Source of the DNA: Terriglobia bacterium
Lineage (GTDB): Bacteria > Acidobacteriota > Terriglobia > UBA7540
Reading direction: 5' to 3'
Assembly: GCA_035712365.1 (NCBI GenBank)
Contig: DASTAW010000043.1
Location: 1 to 43,592 of the forward strand
Length of the DNA stretch: 43,592 bases
The notes beneath the pieces are model-generated. The model was not told the DNA's origin, ran no database searches, and worked only from the letters and a program-made list of their open reading frames with translations. Below, piece after piece: positions 1 to 9,807 of this stretch (the stretch's first letter is position 1; each line of letters starts with the position of its first letter). A program made the position numbers and the translations under genes.

Positions 1-46
1 CCGCATAATGTTGAAACTGCTCCGTCCACTCGATTATTCTTCTCAT
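1..46 (-). CDS. possible truncated reading frame at left edge
   Basis: An ATG on the minus strand at 46 opens a frame that runs off the left edge of the window and reads MRRIIEWTEQFQHYA. A purine-rich AAGGAG lies about 12 bases upstream, which is rather far for a ribosome binding site. Fifteen residues are too few to assign a family. It could equally be chance. The inverted repeat at 49-108 lies immediately upstream of it. Confidence 0.25.
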   Translation of the reverse strand, partial: MRRIIEWTEQFQHYA

Positions 47-48
47 CA

Positions 49-108
49 GGGTGTAAGTCTCCTTCTTTAAGGATTCGGTCTCGCTTGCCGCGATACCAAC
101 TTACACCC
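49..108. repeat. inverted repeat GGGTGTAAG / CTTACACCC
   Basis: A perfect 9-bp inverted repeat occupies 49-57 and 100-108, separated by 42 bases. It lies upstream of the possible leftward frame at 46. It could be an operator or the edge of a mobile element: the right edge of the window also has TGTAAC motifs next to a transposase-like start, and both places share the string TGATGAGA. The function is not known. Confidence 0.4.
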
Positions 109-313
109 TCCTCCCTTTTACACACTCAAATTTACGTCACCGGCCAGGGCTTGGGCCATCGATTGCCGGATGTAGCCGCAAAGCTGCAATTACTGCTACT
201 ACCGGCGGCGTTTTCAGTTGCAAATCAAAAATGGCGCGGTAAACGCGCCGCTACTCGCAGCGGAAGGCTGCTATGGGACCACCCTTGGCGGCGCGGCGAA
301 CGGGGTAGCCCGG
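109..313. other. gene-free leader upstream of the toxin-antitoxin pair
   Basis: A reading frame is open through this stretch but its translation has no recognisable fold, and it is in frame with the antitoxin only because no stop intervenes. The promoter and start signals at 314-351 argue that coding begins at 349. The stretch contains one copy of a short hairpin repeat at 232-254, described separately. Confidence 0.5.
232..254 (+). repeat. dispersed 23-bp hairpin repeat, copy 1
   Basis: The stem is GGCGCG (233-238) and CGCGCC (244-249) around a GTAAA loop, followed by GCTAC. Other copies lie at 7357-7379 and 11872-11894, with an inverted one near 7325-7346. The variable base in the 5' arm is matched by its complement in the 3' arm in every copy, so the pairing is conserved rather than the exact sequence. 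Confidence 0.75.
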
Positions 314-342
314 TTGACTTGATTGGTAGGAATTCATACAAT
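314..342 (+). promoter_or_regulatory. sigma-70-like promoter of the toxin-antitoxin pair
   Basis: TTGACT (314-319) and TACAAT (337-342) are separated by exactly 17 bases, close to the sigma-70 consensus. The predicted transcript start, about 7 bases past the -10, falls at or next to the ATG at 349, so the message may be leaderless. An AGGAG lies at 343-347, too close to the ATG to work as a normal Shine-Dalgarno. Confidence 0.7.
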
Positions 343-353
343 AGGAGTATGAA
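333..353. promoter_or_regulatory. putative antitoxin operator
   Basis: A perfect inverted repeat, TTCATAC (333-339) and GTATGAA (347-353) with a 7-base spacer, overlaps both the -10 element and the start codon of the antitoxin. AbrB-type antitoxins of VapBC pairs usually bind inverted repeats at their own promoter, so autoregulation is the likely role. This is inferred from position and symmetry. Confidence 0.6.
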
Positions 354-579
354 AACCATTGTGTCCGAAAAAGGCCAGATAACCATTCCCAAGCGGCTGC
401 GGGAACGACTCGGCTTGAGGAAAGGGCAGGTGCTCGAAGTAAGCGAGCGGCGCGGTCATCTCATCATGACGAAAAAGCCTTCCCGTGACGCTTATGACGA
501 GTACTTTGGCATTCTCAAGCTCGGCCGGCGCACTGACGACATTATCAACGAGCTCCGAGGGGAGGGTCCGCTGAAGTGA
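349..579 (+). CDS. AbrB/SpoVT-type antitoxin of a VapBC pair
   Basis: A 76-residue DNA-binding antitoxin. Residues 1-45 form a swapped-hairpin AbrB domain, with the family motif [19 protein letters not shown] near the N terminus. The C-terminal tail (about 50-76) would be the toxin-neutralising part. A longer open frame begins at 85, but the extra 88 residues look random, whereas ATG 349 sits just after a strong promoter and an inverted repeat. The last codons overlap the toxin start (GTGA, 576-579), so the two are translationally coupled. In this family the antitoxin and toxin form a complex that represses the operon. Confidence 0.85.
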   Translation: MKTIVSEKGQITIPKRLRERLGLRKGQVLEVSERRGHLIMTKKPSRDAYDEYFGILKLGRRTDDIINELRGEGPLK

Positions 580-995
580 TCACGGCCGTTGACAGTAATG
601 TCTTGTTGGACTTCCTGAACTACGATCCCGAGTTCGGAATACCTTCACGGAACGCGCTCCGTTCTTGTGCTGCAGAAGGCCGTGTGGTGGCATGCGACGT
701 TGTATGGGCGGAGATCGCTGCATGCTTTCCCTCGGTTTCGGATTGCCGGACCACGCTGGGTGAGCTGGAAATTGAGTTCAGCGCACTAGGCGAGGATTCT
801 GCGTTTGAGGCCGGCGACCAATGGGCAGCGTACCGCCGGCGGGGTGGCTCAAGATCGCGTGTCACGGCAGACTTCCTGATCGGCGCGCACGCGCTTCGCC
901 AGGCCGACCGATTGTTGACCCGCGACCGGGGTTTTTACCACGCCTACTTCAAAAAGCTGCGTGTGCTCGACCCCAGCGCTCGAGCGCGGCGGTGA
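576..995 (+). CDS. vapC: PIN-domain ribonuclease toxin (VapC family)
   Basis: A 139-residue PIN-domain protein. The expected acidic metal-binding residues are visible: D6 in [12 protein letters not shown]46 in VVWAEIAA, D99 in [10 protein letters not shown] and D117 in LLTRDRGFY. VapC toxins are magnesium-dependent RNases that cut tRNA or rRNA when not bound by the antitoxin. The start is GTG 576, overlapping the antitoxin stop. The length is normal and the active site looks complete, so the toxin is probably functional. Its RNA target cannot be read from the sequence. Confidence 0.9.
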   Translation: MITAVDSNVLLDFLNYDPEFGIPSRNALRSCAAEGRVVACDVVWAEIAACFPSVSDCRTTLGELEIEFSALGEDSAFEAGDQWAAYRRRGGSRSRVTADFLIGAHALRQADRLLTRDRGFYHAYFKKLRVLDPSARARR

Positions 996-1263
996 TCCCG
1001 CTTCGATTTGCCCAGCGTTTCTTCTTTCCACGACTATGTTGCTGCGGTCCACTAACCACTCATCACTGACCACACTCTTAAGCAAGAACCACAGGCCGCA
1101 AGGGCCTGCGCCAGAGGCTGGAAATCTCAAAGTTCAGATTCCAAATTTCAGACCTTACGCTACATAACTCAGAATCCTGAACCCAGGACCGCAAAGCCAT
1201 TCGTAACTCGTAATTTGTAATTGCCCCTGACTCGTCACTTGTCACTAATCACCAACCCTTGCC
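996..1263. other. intergenic stretch with degenerate short repeats
   Basis: No gene is seen. A hairpin CAGGCC-GCAAG-GGCCTG lies near 1091-1107. From about 1200 to 1260 the strand consists of imperfectly repeated words (GTAACTCGTAATTTGTAATT, then GACTCGTCACTTGTCACTAA). A similar text occurs at about 4470-4508, again directly beyond the 3' end of an ADOP permease gene. No terminator with a T-run was found. Confidence 0.5.
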
Positions 1264-3906
1264 TCACTCATATCTCAGCGCCACCATGGGATCGACCTTG
1301 GCCGCGCGCCGGGCAGGGATGTAGCAGGCCGCGAGCGCCACGGCGATCAGAATCACTGAAACCGTGATAAACGTGAGCGGGTCGGTGGGGGTAATGCCGT
1401 AGAGCTGGCTCGCGAGGAATCGCGTCAGCGTCAGCGCGCCGGCAACGCCGATGGCCATGCCAATCAAAGCGAGTTTTGTTCCATGGCCCAAAATCAACCA
1501 AAGAATGTCTCCACTCTGTGCACCGAGGGCCATGCGGACGCCGATTTCACTGGTGCGCTGACTGACCATGTAGGAGATCACGCCGTAGATTCCGAGGCCA
1601 GCGAGCAGCAACGCCAGGGCTGCGAACAAGCCGACGGCCATCGTCTCGAAATGCTGGTCAGCAGTTTCACCGGCGAGCAAATCGTCCATCGTGGCAATGT
1701 TGGCAAGCGGCAATTGCTTATCGATGACCAACACCTGCGAGCGGAGTGCAGGCACAACGGCACGCGGATCGGACGCGGTATGGAGCAAGGCTGTTATCTC
1801 GTCGCTCGGCGATTGGGTAAGGGGCAGGAAAACTTGCGGCAGCGGGTTGCCGCCGGGCCCAACACGCCGAATGGCGGCAGACACACCGATGATCGAGACC
1901 ACCGTCTGGTCGGAAGTGCCAACCGCGATAAGAATGCGCTGGCCGATAGGATTTTCGCTATGCGGGAAAAAGCGTCGAACGAACTCCTGGTTCACAACCG
2001 CGACTTTTGCCGTGTTCGGCCCGTCCCGGTTTTCAAATCCACGGCCCGAAAGGATTGGAATTCCGAGGGCGCGGAAATACCCGCCGCCCACCGAGTCGAG
2101 CGGAACGGACGCCGCCGGATCGTTCAACGCGGGGGCCGGGCGGCCCTCGATTCCAACGCGCACTTTCATGGACAGCGTGTTTGGAAGGCTGGTGGCAAGG
2201 CTCGCGGCGCGAACTCCGGGAAGAACGCTGATGCGGTCGAGAAGCTGCGAGGAAAACGCCGCTTGCTGTGGTTCGGTGGAGTACCTGTCGAGTGGAAGAA
2301 AAATTCGAGCGGTCAGGACATTGTGGGAATCGAATCCGTAGCTCACGCCCGTCAAGCGAAGAAAGCTCCTGAGCAGCAAACCCGCAGCAACCAGCAAAAC
2401 CACGGCACTCGCAACTTCCACGAGGGGGAGCAGATTTTGCCGGAATGCGTTCTTCCGTGAGCGTGGGCCTTGCCCGCGGCCCGCTTGGATGGTGAGGCTG
2501 AGGTTTGGACTGAAAAGAGTCAACATCGGGGCGAAATAGGAGATGACGCCGGCCAAAGCAGAGACAGCGATCGTAAGAGCTAGTGCGGCGGCGTCGACGT
2601 GCACGTCTTGGACGTTTAGCAAGCCGCTGGGCACGAAAGAACGAAGTAGCCCGACGCCCCAAAATCCGCCGAGCAGCCCGACGAATCCGCCCATGGCTGA
2701 TAGAAGCATGCTTTCCGTCAGAAGTTGCCGTGCGAGGCGAGAGTGTGTGGCGCCGAGAGCGGAGCGCAGGACAGATTCGCGAGCGCGGACAGATCCCCGC
2801 GAGAGTTGAAGGTTCGCGATGTTTGCGCAAGCAATCAGCAAAATGAATGCAACTGCGGCCATCAGCGTCCAGAGAGGGGCACGGACGCTGCCTGTCAATT
2901 GATCATGCAGGGAAACGACGCGGAGATGGACCTCTTGCGTGTAGCTGCCAAGAAATTTTGGAAGCAGCGGCAATGTACGGCTGTCAATCACTGAAAGGTC
3001 GGCTTCTGCCTGAGCGAGCGTCACGCCTGGCTTCAGTCTCGCGATGACATCAAGAAACCAAATGGCCGAACTCGCATCACTCGGCGCGGCGAGGGGTACG
3101 AACACCTGCGGCTGCCTGCCCGAGGTTGGGAATTTGAAACTCGCGGGAAGCACTCCGACTACGGAATAGTCCCTGTCGTCGAGCATAATCGGCCGTCCGA
3201 GGACTCCCGGATCGCCCGCATAGCGCGACTGCCAAAGCCCGTAGCTCAATATGGCCGCGCGCGAACCTCCTCGACGATCCTCTTCTGGGGTAAAGCTTCG
3301 GCCGCGCAGCAGTTCGACGCCAAGCACGGAGAAAAAATTCGCGGACACGCTCTTGCCCGGAATCCTTTCCGGAATGCCCGCTCCCGTGAGCGTGAACTCC
3401 CCAGTAAAATGCGTAGCAGCAATTCCGGAAAACACATCATTCTTGTCGCGCCAGGCGAAATACGTCGGATGGGGCACAGCGGACCAGTGCAAATCCGATT
3501 TCGGGTTTTGCAAGGCGGTCCAGACGAGATGCGCCGAGTCCTTGTAAGGAAGTGACCTCAGCAATACGGCATCTACGACGGAAAAAATCGCTGTGTTCGC
3601 CCCAATGCCGAGGGCGAGCGTTAGGACCGCAACTGTCGTGAATCCGGGATTCCGGCGAAGCTGGCGGAGGCCGTAGCGGAGGTCCTGGCCGAACTCGCTG
3701 ATCATGCGCGCGCCCCAGGTGTCACGGCATTCCTCCTTCACCTGGCCGAGGTTGCCGAACTGGCGCAGCGCTGCGTAACGCGCTTCTTGCGCGCTCATGC
3801 CACGGGCGACGTTCTGCTCGGTCTGCTTTTCCAGGTGGAAACGGAGTTCATCATCCATTTCCTGCTCGGCCCGATTCTTGCGAAACAATGCACGCAGATT
3901 GAACAT
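1264..3906 (-). CDS. ADOP-family ABC transporter permease (first copy)
   Basis: An 880-residue 'acidobacterial duplicated orphan permease'. The N-terminal ~80 residues form the soluble segment that precedes the first TM helix in this family ([20 protein letters not shown], then [17 protein letters not shown]). Two MacB-type periplasmic domains and two FtsX membrane modules follow; the last one ends with GVRMALGA and a C-terminal [16 protein letters not shown]. No ATPase gene is adjacent, as usual for the family. The start chosen is ATG 3906, with GGAGGT just upstream; an in-frame start at 3927 is possible. The gene lies downstream of a PadR gene, the usual partner. The substrate is unknown. 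Its ends closely resemble those of the second copy at 4508-7309, while the middle is divergent. Confidence 0.92.
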   Translation of the reverse strand: MFNLRALFRKNRAEQEMDDELRFHLEKQTEQNVARGMSAQEARYAALRQFGNLGQVKEECRDTWGARMISEFGQDLRYGLRQLRRNPGFTTVAVLTLALGIGANTAIFSVVDAVLLRSLPYKDSAHLVWTALQNPKSDLHWSAVPHPTYFAWRDKNDVFSGIAATHFTGEFTLTGAGIPERIPGKSVSANFFSVLGVELLRGRSFTPEEDRRGGSRAAILSYGLWQSRYAGDPGVLGRPIMLDDRDYSVVGVLPASFKFPTSGRQPQVFVPLAAPSDASSAIWFLDVIARLKPGVTLAQAEADLSVIDSRTLPLLPKFLGSYTQEVHLRVVSLHDQLTGSVRAPLWTLMAAVAFILLIACANIANLQLSRGSVRARESVLRSALGATHSRLARQLLTESMLLSAMGGFVGLLGGFWGVGLLRSFVPSGLLNVQDVHVDAAALALTIAVSALAGVISYFAPMLTLFSPNLSLTIQAGRGQGPRSRKNAFRQNLLPLVEVASAVVLLVAAGLLLRSFLRLTGVSYGFDSHNVLTARIFLPLDRYSTEPQQAAFSSQLLDRISVLPGVRAASLATSLPNTLSMKVRVGIEGRPAPALNDPAASVPLDSVGGGYFRALGIPILSGRGFENRDGPNTAKVAVVNQEFVRRFFPHSENPIGQRILIAVGTSDQTVVSIIGVSAAIRRVGPGGNPLPQVFLPLTQSPSDEITALLHTASDPRAVVPALRSQVLVIDKQLPLANIATMDDLLAGETADQHFETMAVGLFAALALLLAGLGIYGVISYMVSQRTSEIGVRMALGAQSGDILWLILGHGTKLALIGMAIGVAGALTLTRFLASQLYGITPTDPLTFITVSVILIAVALAACYIPARRAAKVDPMVALRYE

Positions 3907-4057
3907 CGTGACCTCCAAAGGCCTCACCCGGCCGCTGGCGCGGCCACCCTCTCCCAGAGGGCGAGGGCTGGTGAGTTAATTCGCTACCCGCGATTGGGGG
4001 TGCTGCCGCTGTAAGATCAGCAGGAGGGCGGATCCCTCCCCTACAAAATCAAAACCC

Positions 4058-4087
4058 GCAGACCGCAAACCCGGCGGTCTGCGCTAC
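4058..4087 (+). repeat. intergenic hairpin repeat (type 2)
   Basis: A perfect 9-bp stem, GCAGACCGC (4058-4066) and GCGGTCTGC (4074-4082), closes a 7-base loop AAACCCG and is followed by GCTAC. Decayed relatives lie at about 7477-7505 (GCAGGCCGC...GCGCTCTGC) and 1091-1107. It shares the AAACCC loop and the GCTAC tail with the 23-bp hairpin repeat, so the two may be related. It sits between the PadR and permease genes and would form a hairpin in their common transcript. Confidence 0.6.
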
Positions 4088-4105
4088 CGGGCTGCAAGGC
4101 TGCCA

Positions 4106-4435
4106 TCAGGCGGTCTCGATAATCTGGGCGATGGCGGCGGAGAGGCGCGTCCAGTTTGAGGTCTCGCGCTCAAGCTGCCTGCGGCCGCTCGCGGTGAGGC
4201 GATAGTATTTGGCCCGGCGGTTGTTTTCTGAGGCTCCCCACTCCGCTCGAATCCAGCCCTGCTGCTCCATGCGATAGAGCGCCGGATAGAGCGAGCCCTG
4301 CTGCACCTGCAGCACGTCCTTCGAGATTTGCTGGATGCGCTGGGCGATGCCCCAGCCGTGCATGGGTTCAAGCGCCAGCGTTTTGAGAATCAACAGGTCA
4401 AGCGTGCCCTGCAGCAGATCAATCGACTTGCCCAT
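4106..4435 (-). CDS. PadR-family transcriptional regulator
   Basis: A 109-residue winged-helix repressor of the PadR type. The recognisable core is [28 protein letters not shown] at residues 8-35, followed by the wing region [20 protein letters not shown] at about 47-66 and [12 protein letters not shown]. This PadR subfamily accompanies ADOP permeases in acidobacteria and probably controls them. A good ribosome binding site (AAAGGAGAAGG) precedes ATG 4435. A palindrome at 4451-4467 directly upstream is a candidate self-operator. The gene sits between two ADOP genes on the same strand, 72 bases after the end of the second copy and 199 before the start of the first. The effector is unknown. Confidence 0.93.
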   Translation of the reverse strand: MGKSIDLLQGTLDLLILKTLALEPMHGWGIAQRIQQISKDVLQVQQGSLYPALYRMEQQGWIRAEWGASENNRRAKYYRLTASGRRQLERETSNWTRLSAAIAQIIETA

Positions 4436-4450
4436 TTTTGCCTTCTCCTT

Positions 4451-4467
4451 TTATGACAGCCTCATAA
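4451..4467. promoter_or_regulatory. putative PadR operator palindrome
   Basis: On the minus strand the sequence reads TTATGA-GGCTG-TCATAA, a perfect 6-bp inverted repeat with a 5-base spacer, placed just upstream of the PadR ribosome binding site. PadR proteins commonly bind such AT-rich dyads at their own promoters. The assignment rests on symmetry and position only. Confidence 0.5.
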
Positions 4468-4507
4468 TTTATCGCTAACCATCAATCACCAATCCCTAAC
4501 CCCTGCC

Positions 4508-7309
4508 TTACTCATACCGCAAGGCCACCATGGGATCGGCCTTAGCCGCGCGGCGGGCCGGAATGTAACAGGCCGCGAGCGCCACGGCGATCAGGACCAC
4601 TGAAACTGTGATAAACGTGAGCGGGTCGGTGGGCTTGACGCCAAAGAGCAGGCTCGACAGAAATCGTGTCAGCGCGAGCGCGCCGGCAACGCCAATGGCC
4701 ACTCCAATCAAAGCCAGCTTGATCCCTTGCCCAATCACCATCCTCAGAACATCATTTTTCTCCGCCCCCAGCGCCATGCGAATGCCGATTTCCCTGGTCC
4801 TTTGCACAACCGAGTAAGCCATCACTCCGTACAGACCGATGCACGTCAATAGCAAGGCTAGTAATCCGAACACACTCGTCAGGCTGGCAAACAGGCGTTC
4901 CTGGAAGGTGGCCTCTGCAATCTGTTCGGATTGCGTTTTGACACCGAACAGCGGCAAGTTTTTGTCAAGGTCCTGAACCGTCCGTCGAACCAGGGTAATC
5001 CAGCCTTTCGGATTGCCTGCTGTACGGACCTCGAAGAACACTTTTCCCGCGTAGCTGAAGTGTGCGACATTCTGCGCATAGGGAACGTATATAGTTGGCA
5101 ACGGAGTTTCCCGCAGGCTCCCATAGATTGAATCGCCCACCACGCCTACAATCGCGATGTCTGAGCTGTACTTTTCACCGCCGAAACCGAATCGCCGGCC
5201 AATCGCATCCTCATCCTTGAAGTATTTGCGGGCGAAGGCCTGGTTGATGACCCCAACCTTGGGAGATCCTTCTATGTCGCCTTCGCCAACGGTCCTTCCG
5301 AGTAACAGCGGGATTCCGAAGGTCTCAAAGAACCTCGCTCCGACCGAATTAACACGAGTCACAATTGTCCCGCCGCTCGTCTCTTCGGGTCCTGGGGTGT
5401 ACCCCTGAATGGAGATCCCAGCGGTGTGTACACCACTGTCTACTAACATGTGCTGGGAGAACGTCGCCGAGCGCACGCCCGGAAGCGATTCAAGGCGGTG
5501 CCGCAATTCCTGATAGAAGCTTACTAATTTCTCGCCGCGATACCCGCCCTGGGTGGGATCGACTCCGAACAGCAACAGATTGCGTTGCGTGAAGCCGAGG
5601 TCCTGGTTGGCCAGGTTCGTCAAGGTCCGCACGAACAGAGCGGCGCCAACCAGCAACAGCATCGACATTGCAATTTGAGAGGCTACCAGGCCGTCGCCGA
5701 GCAACGACCGGAGATCCCGCACGCGGCCCCCTTTTCCTGCCAAACTCCCGGCGCCTTCCTTCAGCGCTGTATTTAGGGCCATCCGGGTGCCGCCCAATGC
5801 GGGAGCCAACCCGAAGAGAACTCCCGTAAGCGCCGAAATGAATGCCGTGAATCCCAGGACGCGCAGATCGGGTGAGACGTGCAGATAGATATGCTCCTTG
5901 CCGCTTGACATGAACGCCACCAGAACGCCGCTTGCCCAATATGCGAGCAGAATCCCAACCGCGCCTCCGGCAGCCGCGAGCATAAGGCCCTCGGTGAGTA
6001 ACTGGCGAACCAGCCGGCGGCGCCCCGCTCCCAGCGCCAGCCTTACGGCAACTTCCTTCTGGCGCGAGGTCGCGCGCGCCAATAGCAGATTGGCCACGTT
6101 TGCGCAGGCTATCAGCAGAACGAGGGCCACCACCGCCATCAGTATGAGGAGCGGCTGAGAGAACTCGCGCCGGAGAGCCGCAAGTCCATTCGCGGCAGAG
6201 GCCAGTTCAATTTGGGGAGGGCTCAGTGAGATGTCGGGACTCTTGTGCGCAGGCGGCGTTTCTATGCCGGCGGTGGTCTGCTGGAGGGTTCCCGTCAGTT
6301 CGGCGCGCGCCTGCTGCTCGGCAACGCCGGGCCTAAGGCGGCCCATTACGATTACCCACCACTCCTGCCCCGCCGTGAATAACGTTTCCCCTTTGGGCAG
6401 CCACCGGTCCCAGCCAGGAAGGACCTGCGGATGGGTATGAAGAGGTACCCACGCGTCTATGCGGCGGCCGGGCTGAAGTCCAAAAAACTCCGGAGCGGAA
6501 ACGCCTGCCAGGGTGAAAGGTACACCATTCACGGTAATGGTCTTGCCCACCACGGAGGGATCGCGGCCGAATCGACCGGCCCAGTAGCCGTAACTGATCA
6601 CCGTAACCGGGGCCGCAGCGTCCGCGTCATCGGCGGGCGTAATTGTACGACCGATAATCGCGCGTACGCCCAACGTCGAGAAGTAGTCGCCGGAAACGAA
6701 TTCGCCTGATGCCAGTGCAGATTGTCCACTGACGTTCATGTTGAAGCTGGCATCGATGTCCGAAAGCCCGAAGATGCCGGAAAACGCTCGATTTCTTGAA
6801 TGGATGGCCTCAAATACAGGATAGGAAAATGCAGTGCTGGTATGGCGGCCGTTCTTGTCTTTGTCTGAGGAGCCATCCAATCCGTGAATGAAGTACGGCC
6901 AGCCCTGCGAGGCCCAATGGAGCACAAAGAGCTGCTCGGGCTGTCGCACGGGAAGCAGCTTGAACATCACCGCGTCAATCAGACTGAAGATTGCTGTATT
7001 GGCGCCAATGCCGAGGGCGAGAGTGAGAACCGCAACTGCCGTGAACCCCGGATTGCGGCGCAACTGGCGGAAGCCGTAGCGGAGGTCCTGGGCGAACTCG
7101 CTGATCATGCGCGCGCCCCAGGTGTCGCGGCATTCCTCCTTCACCTGTCCCACATTTCCGAATGTGCGCAGCGCCGCGTAGCGGGCCTCTTGCGCGCACA
7201 TGCCCCGGGCGATGTTCTGCTCGATCTGCCTTTCAAGATGAAAGCGCAGCTCATCTTCCATTTCCTGCTCGGCCCGATTTTTGTGGAATAGTGCACGAAG
7301 GTTGAACAT
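4508..7309 (-). CDS. ADOP-family ABC transporter permease (second copy)
   Basis: A 933-residue orphan permease of the ADOP family. It has the conserved cytoplasmic start ([20 protein letters not shown]), the motif [20 protein letters not shown], a first FtsX module near residues 390-520 (including VALVLLIACANVANLLLARA) and a C-terminal FtsX module ending in [23 protein letters not shown] precedes ATG 7309. The first ~110 and last ~70 residues are nearly the same as in the copy at 1264-3906, also at DNA level, but the central periplasmic part differs and is longer. No ATPase is nearby. It is transcribed towards the PadR gene and could share a transcript with it. The role is unknown; a transport or mechanical-coupling function is inferred from family membership. 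Confidence 0.93.
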   Translation of the reverse strand: MFNLRALFHKNRAEQEMEDELRFHLERQIEQNIARGMCAQEARYAALRTFGNVGQVKEECRDTWGARMISEFAQDLRYGFRQLRRNPGFTAVAVLTLALGIGANTAIFSLIDAVMFKLLPVRQPEQLFVLHWASQGWPYFIHGLDGSSDKDKNGRHTSTAFSYPVFEAIHSRNRAFSGIFGLSDIDASFNMNVSGQSALASGEFVSGDYFSTLGVRAIIGRTITPADDADAAAPVTVISYGYWAGRFGRDPSVVGKTITVNGVPFTLAGVSAPEFFGLQPGRRIDAWVPLHTHPQVLPGWDRWLPKGETLFTAGQEWWVIVMGRLRPGVAEQQARAELTGTLQQTTAGIETPPAHKSPDISLSPPQIELASAANGLAALRREFSQPLLILMAVVALVLLIACANVANLLLARATSRQKEVAVRLALGAGRRRLVRQLLTEGLMLAAAGGAVGILLAYWASGVLVAFMSSGKEHIYLHVSPDLRVLGFTAFISALTGVLFGLAPALGGTRMALNTALKEGAGSLAGKGGRVRDLRSLLGDGLVASQIAMSMLLLVGAALFVRTLTNLANQDLGFTQRNLLLFGVDPTQGGYRGEKLVSFYQELRHRLESLPGVRSATFSQHMLVDSGVHTAGISIQGYTPGPEETSGGTIVTRVNSVGARFFETFGIPLLLGRTVGEGDIEGSPKVGVINQAFARKYFKDEDAIGRRFGFGGEKYSSDIAIVGVVGDSIYGSLRETPLPTIYVPYAQNVAHFSYAGKVFFEVRTAGNPKGWITLVRRTVQDLDKNLPLFGVKTQSEQIAEATFQERLFASLTSVFGLLALLLTCIGLYGVMAYSVVQRTREIGIRMALGAEKNDVLRMVIGQGIKLALIGVAIGVAGALALTRFLSSLLFGVKPTDPLTFITVSVVLIAVALAACYIPARRAAKADPMVALRYE

Positions 7310-7661
7310 TATCCTCTCCGCACCGTAGAGGCGGCTTTACGCCGCCAATTGCCGAATGGCGGGATAAACCCGCCGCTACTTGCCGCCAGATTCGGGGTGG
7401 TGCGCCAAACCCGCCGCTACCCGCGAACTGGCGTTTGATTTGTGCCACCGCGGTCTGGTTCGATTCGTCAGCAAACACCGCAGGCCGCAACCCCGGCGCT
7501 CTGCCTGCCGACTGCCCCATGCTTTCCTAGACATTCAACAAAAGAACCATAATGCCTTTCCCCTAGAATGTCAAGAGGAAGGATTCACTCTGATATCCAC
7601 GGAGGGGCCGTAGGAAATTTTTGAGTCAGAACGCGAGGGAAAATCCTGCTGGACGCCGGCA
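7310..7661. other. divergent intergenic region rich in hairpin repeats
   Basis: No gene is seen. The stretch holds an inverted hairpin copy (GGCGGC-TTTAC-GCCGCC, 7330-7346), a forward copy (7357-7379), a partial third (about 7397-7420) and a decayed type-2 hairpin (about 7477-7505). The repeats fill most of the space between the divergent permease and purD genes. Confidence 0.6.
7357..7379 (+). repeat. dispersed 23-bp hairpin repeat, copy 2
   Basis: The stem is GGCGGG (7358-7363) and CCCGCC (7369-7374) around ATAAA, followed by GCTAC. An inverted relative at 7325-7346 faces it, giving a head-to-head pair. The same element occurs at 232-254 and 11872-11894. Confidence 0.75.
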
Positions 7662-7691
7662 TTGACAAACACTACCGTCTGCCGATAGTGT
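7662..7691 (+). promoter_or_regulatory. putative purD promoter with embedded inverted repeat
   Basis: TTGACA (7662-7667) is a perfect -35 hexamer; TAGTGT (7686-7691), 18 bases on, is a weak -10. A perfect inverted repeat ACACTA (7669-7674) / TAGTGT (7686-7691) fills the spacer and overlaps the -10, a plausible repressor site. The predicted transcript start lies about 5 bases before the purD ATG. Confidence 0.5.
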
Positions 7692-7702
7692 AACTTGCTC
7701 TT

Positions 7703-9034
<1,332 letters not shown>

Positions 9035-9098
9035 AACGGGGAGGGATAGTCTGCCGCGAACAGTCCGCCGGCTGAAACCATCCATCAAGGAGAAATGA

Positions 9099-9614
9099 AT
9101 GGCTGAAAAGGCAAAACCACTAGTCGGCATTATCATGGGGAGTGACACCGATCTTCCGGTAATGAAAGAAGCGGCGGTAACACTGGACAAATTTGGAGTG
9201 CCGTTCGAGATCGACATCACCTCCGCGCACCGGTCTCCGGCCCGGACATCCGAATACGCCCGCACGGCGAAGGAGCGTGGACTGAAGGCAATCATCGTGG
9301 GGGCGGGAGGCGCGGCGCACCTGGCCGGCCTGGTGGCAGCAGAGACAACATTGCCGGTGATCGGCGTGCCCATGCCTACGACTTCGCTGCAGGGCATGGA
9401 TTCGCTGCTTTCAACGGTGCAGATGCCCGGCGGCATCCCGGTTGCCACGGTTGCCATCGGCAAGTCCGGCGCGGTGAACGCAGCCATTCTGGCGGTGCAG
9501 ATCATAGCCACGGCGGACGCCGCGCTCGGGCAGAAGCTGGCAGATTACAAGAAAGACCTCGCCAGGGGAGTGCAGGAGAAATCGGCGAAACTGAAGCGGG
9601 AGTTTCAGCTTTAG
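9099..9614 (+). CDS. purE: N5-carboxyaminoimidazole ribonucleotide mutase
   Basis: A 171-residue class I PurE, which moves the carboxyl group of N5-CAIR to C4 to give CAIR in purine synthesis. Family hallmarks are visible: GSDTDLPVMKEA near the N terminus, the catalytic SAHRSP loop around residue 42, GAGGAAHLAGLVAA around 68-81 and the P-loop-like MPGGIPVATVAIGKSGAVNA. ATG 9099 has AAGGAG six bases upstream; an ATG at 9095 leads to a stop after three codons. It normally works with PurK, which is not in this window. It is co-oriented with purD and closely spaced. The C-terminal ~15 residues are charged, an ordinary extension. Confidence 0.97.
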   Translation: MAEKAKPLVGIIMGSDTDLPVMKEAAVTLDKFGVPFEIDITSAHRSPARTSEYARTAKERGLKAIIVGAGGAAHLAGLVAAETTLPVIGVPMPTTSLQGMDSLLSTVQMPGGIPVATVAIGKSGAVNAAILAVQIIATADAALGQKLADYKKDLARGVQEKSAKLKREFQL

Positions 9615-9639
9615 GGGTGTTGCTGAATACTGGACGCGG

Positions 9640-9790
9640 CCCATCTGTCATGCTGATCCCGCGAAGCGGGAGAGGCATCTGCTGTTTCTTAGTGAAAATA
9701 AAAAGGAGATCCTTCGCGGAGTTGACCCTGAGACCCTTCTCCCGCTTTGCGGGATCAGGGCCGTTCGCAAATTGAGGGCGAACAGGCCCA
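9640..9790. repeat. composite intergenic repeat between convergent genes
   Basis: The element contains a hairpin TCCCGCGAAGCGGGA (9657-9671), an AT-rich middle with AAGGAGATCCTTCGC, and a second hairpin (CCCGCTTTGCGGG, about 9741-9753), then GGGCCGTTCGCAAATTGAGGG. The last part recurs at 34213-34274. It lies between the convergent purE and msrB genes, where it may also act as a bidirectional terminator-like structure, although no T-run follows the stems. Confidence 0.6.
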
Positions 9791-9807
9791 TGATGACAGT
9801 CGATCTG

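Noticed and set aside
85-348. N-terminal extension of the antitoxin frame
   Set aside because: The 88 extra residues look random, include a hairpin repeat, and lie upstream of the promoter and operator at 314-353.
1483-2460. 325-residue frame antisense to the first ADOP gene
   Set aside because: It mirrors a clearly recognised coding sequence in GC-rich DNA and has no recognisable motif or start signal.
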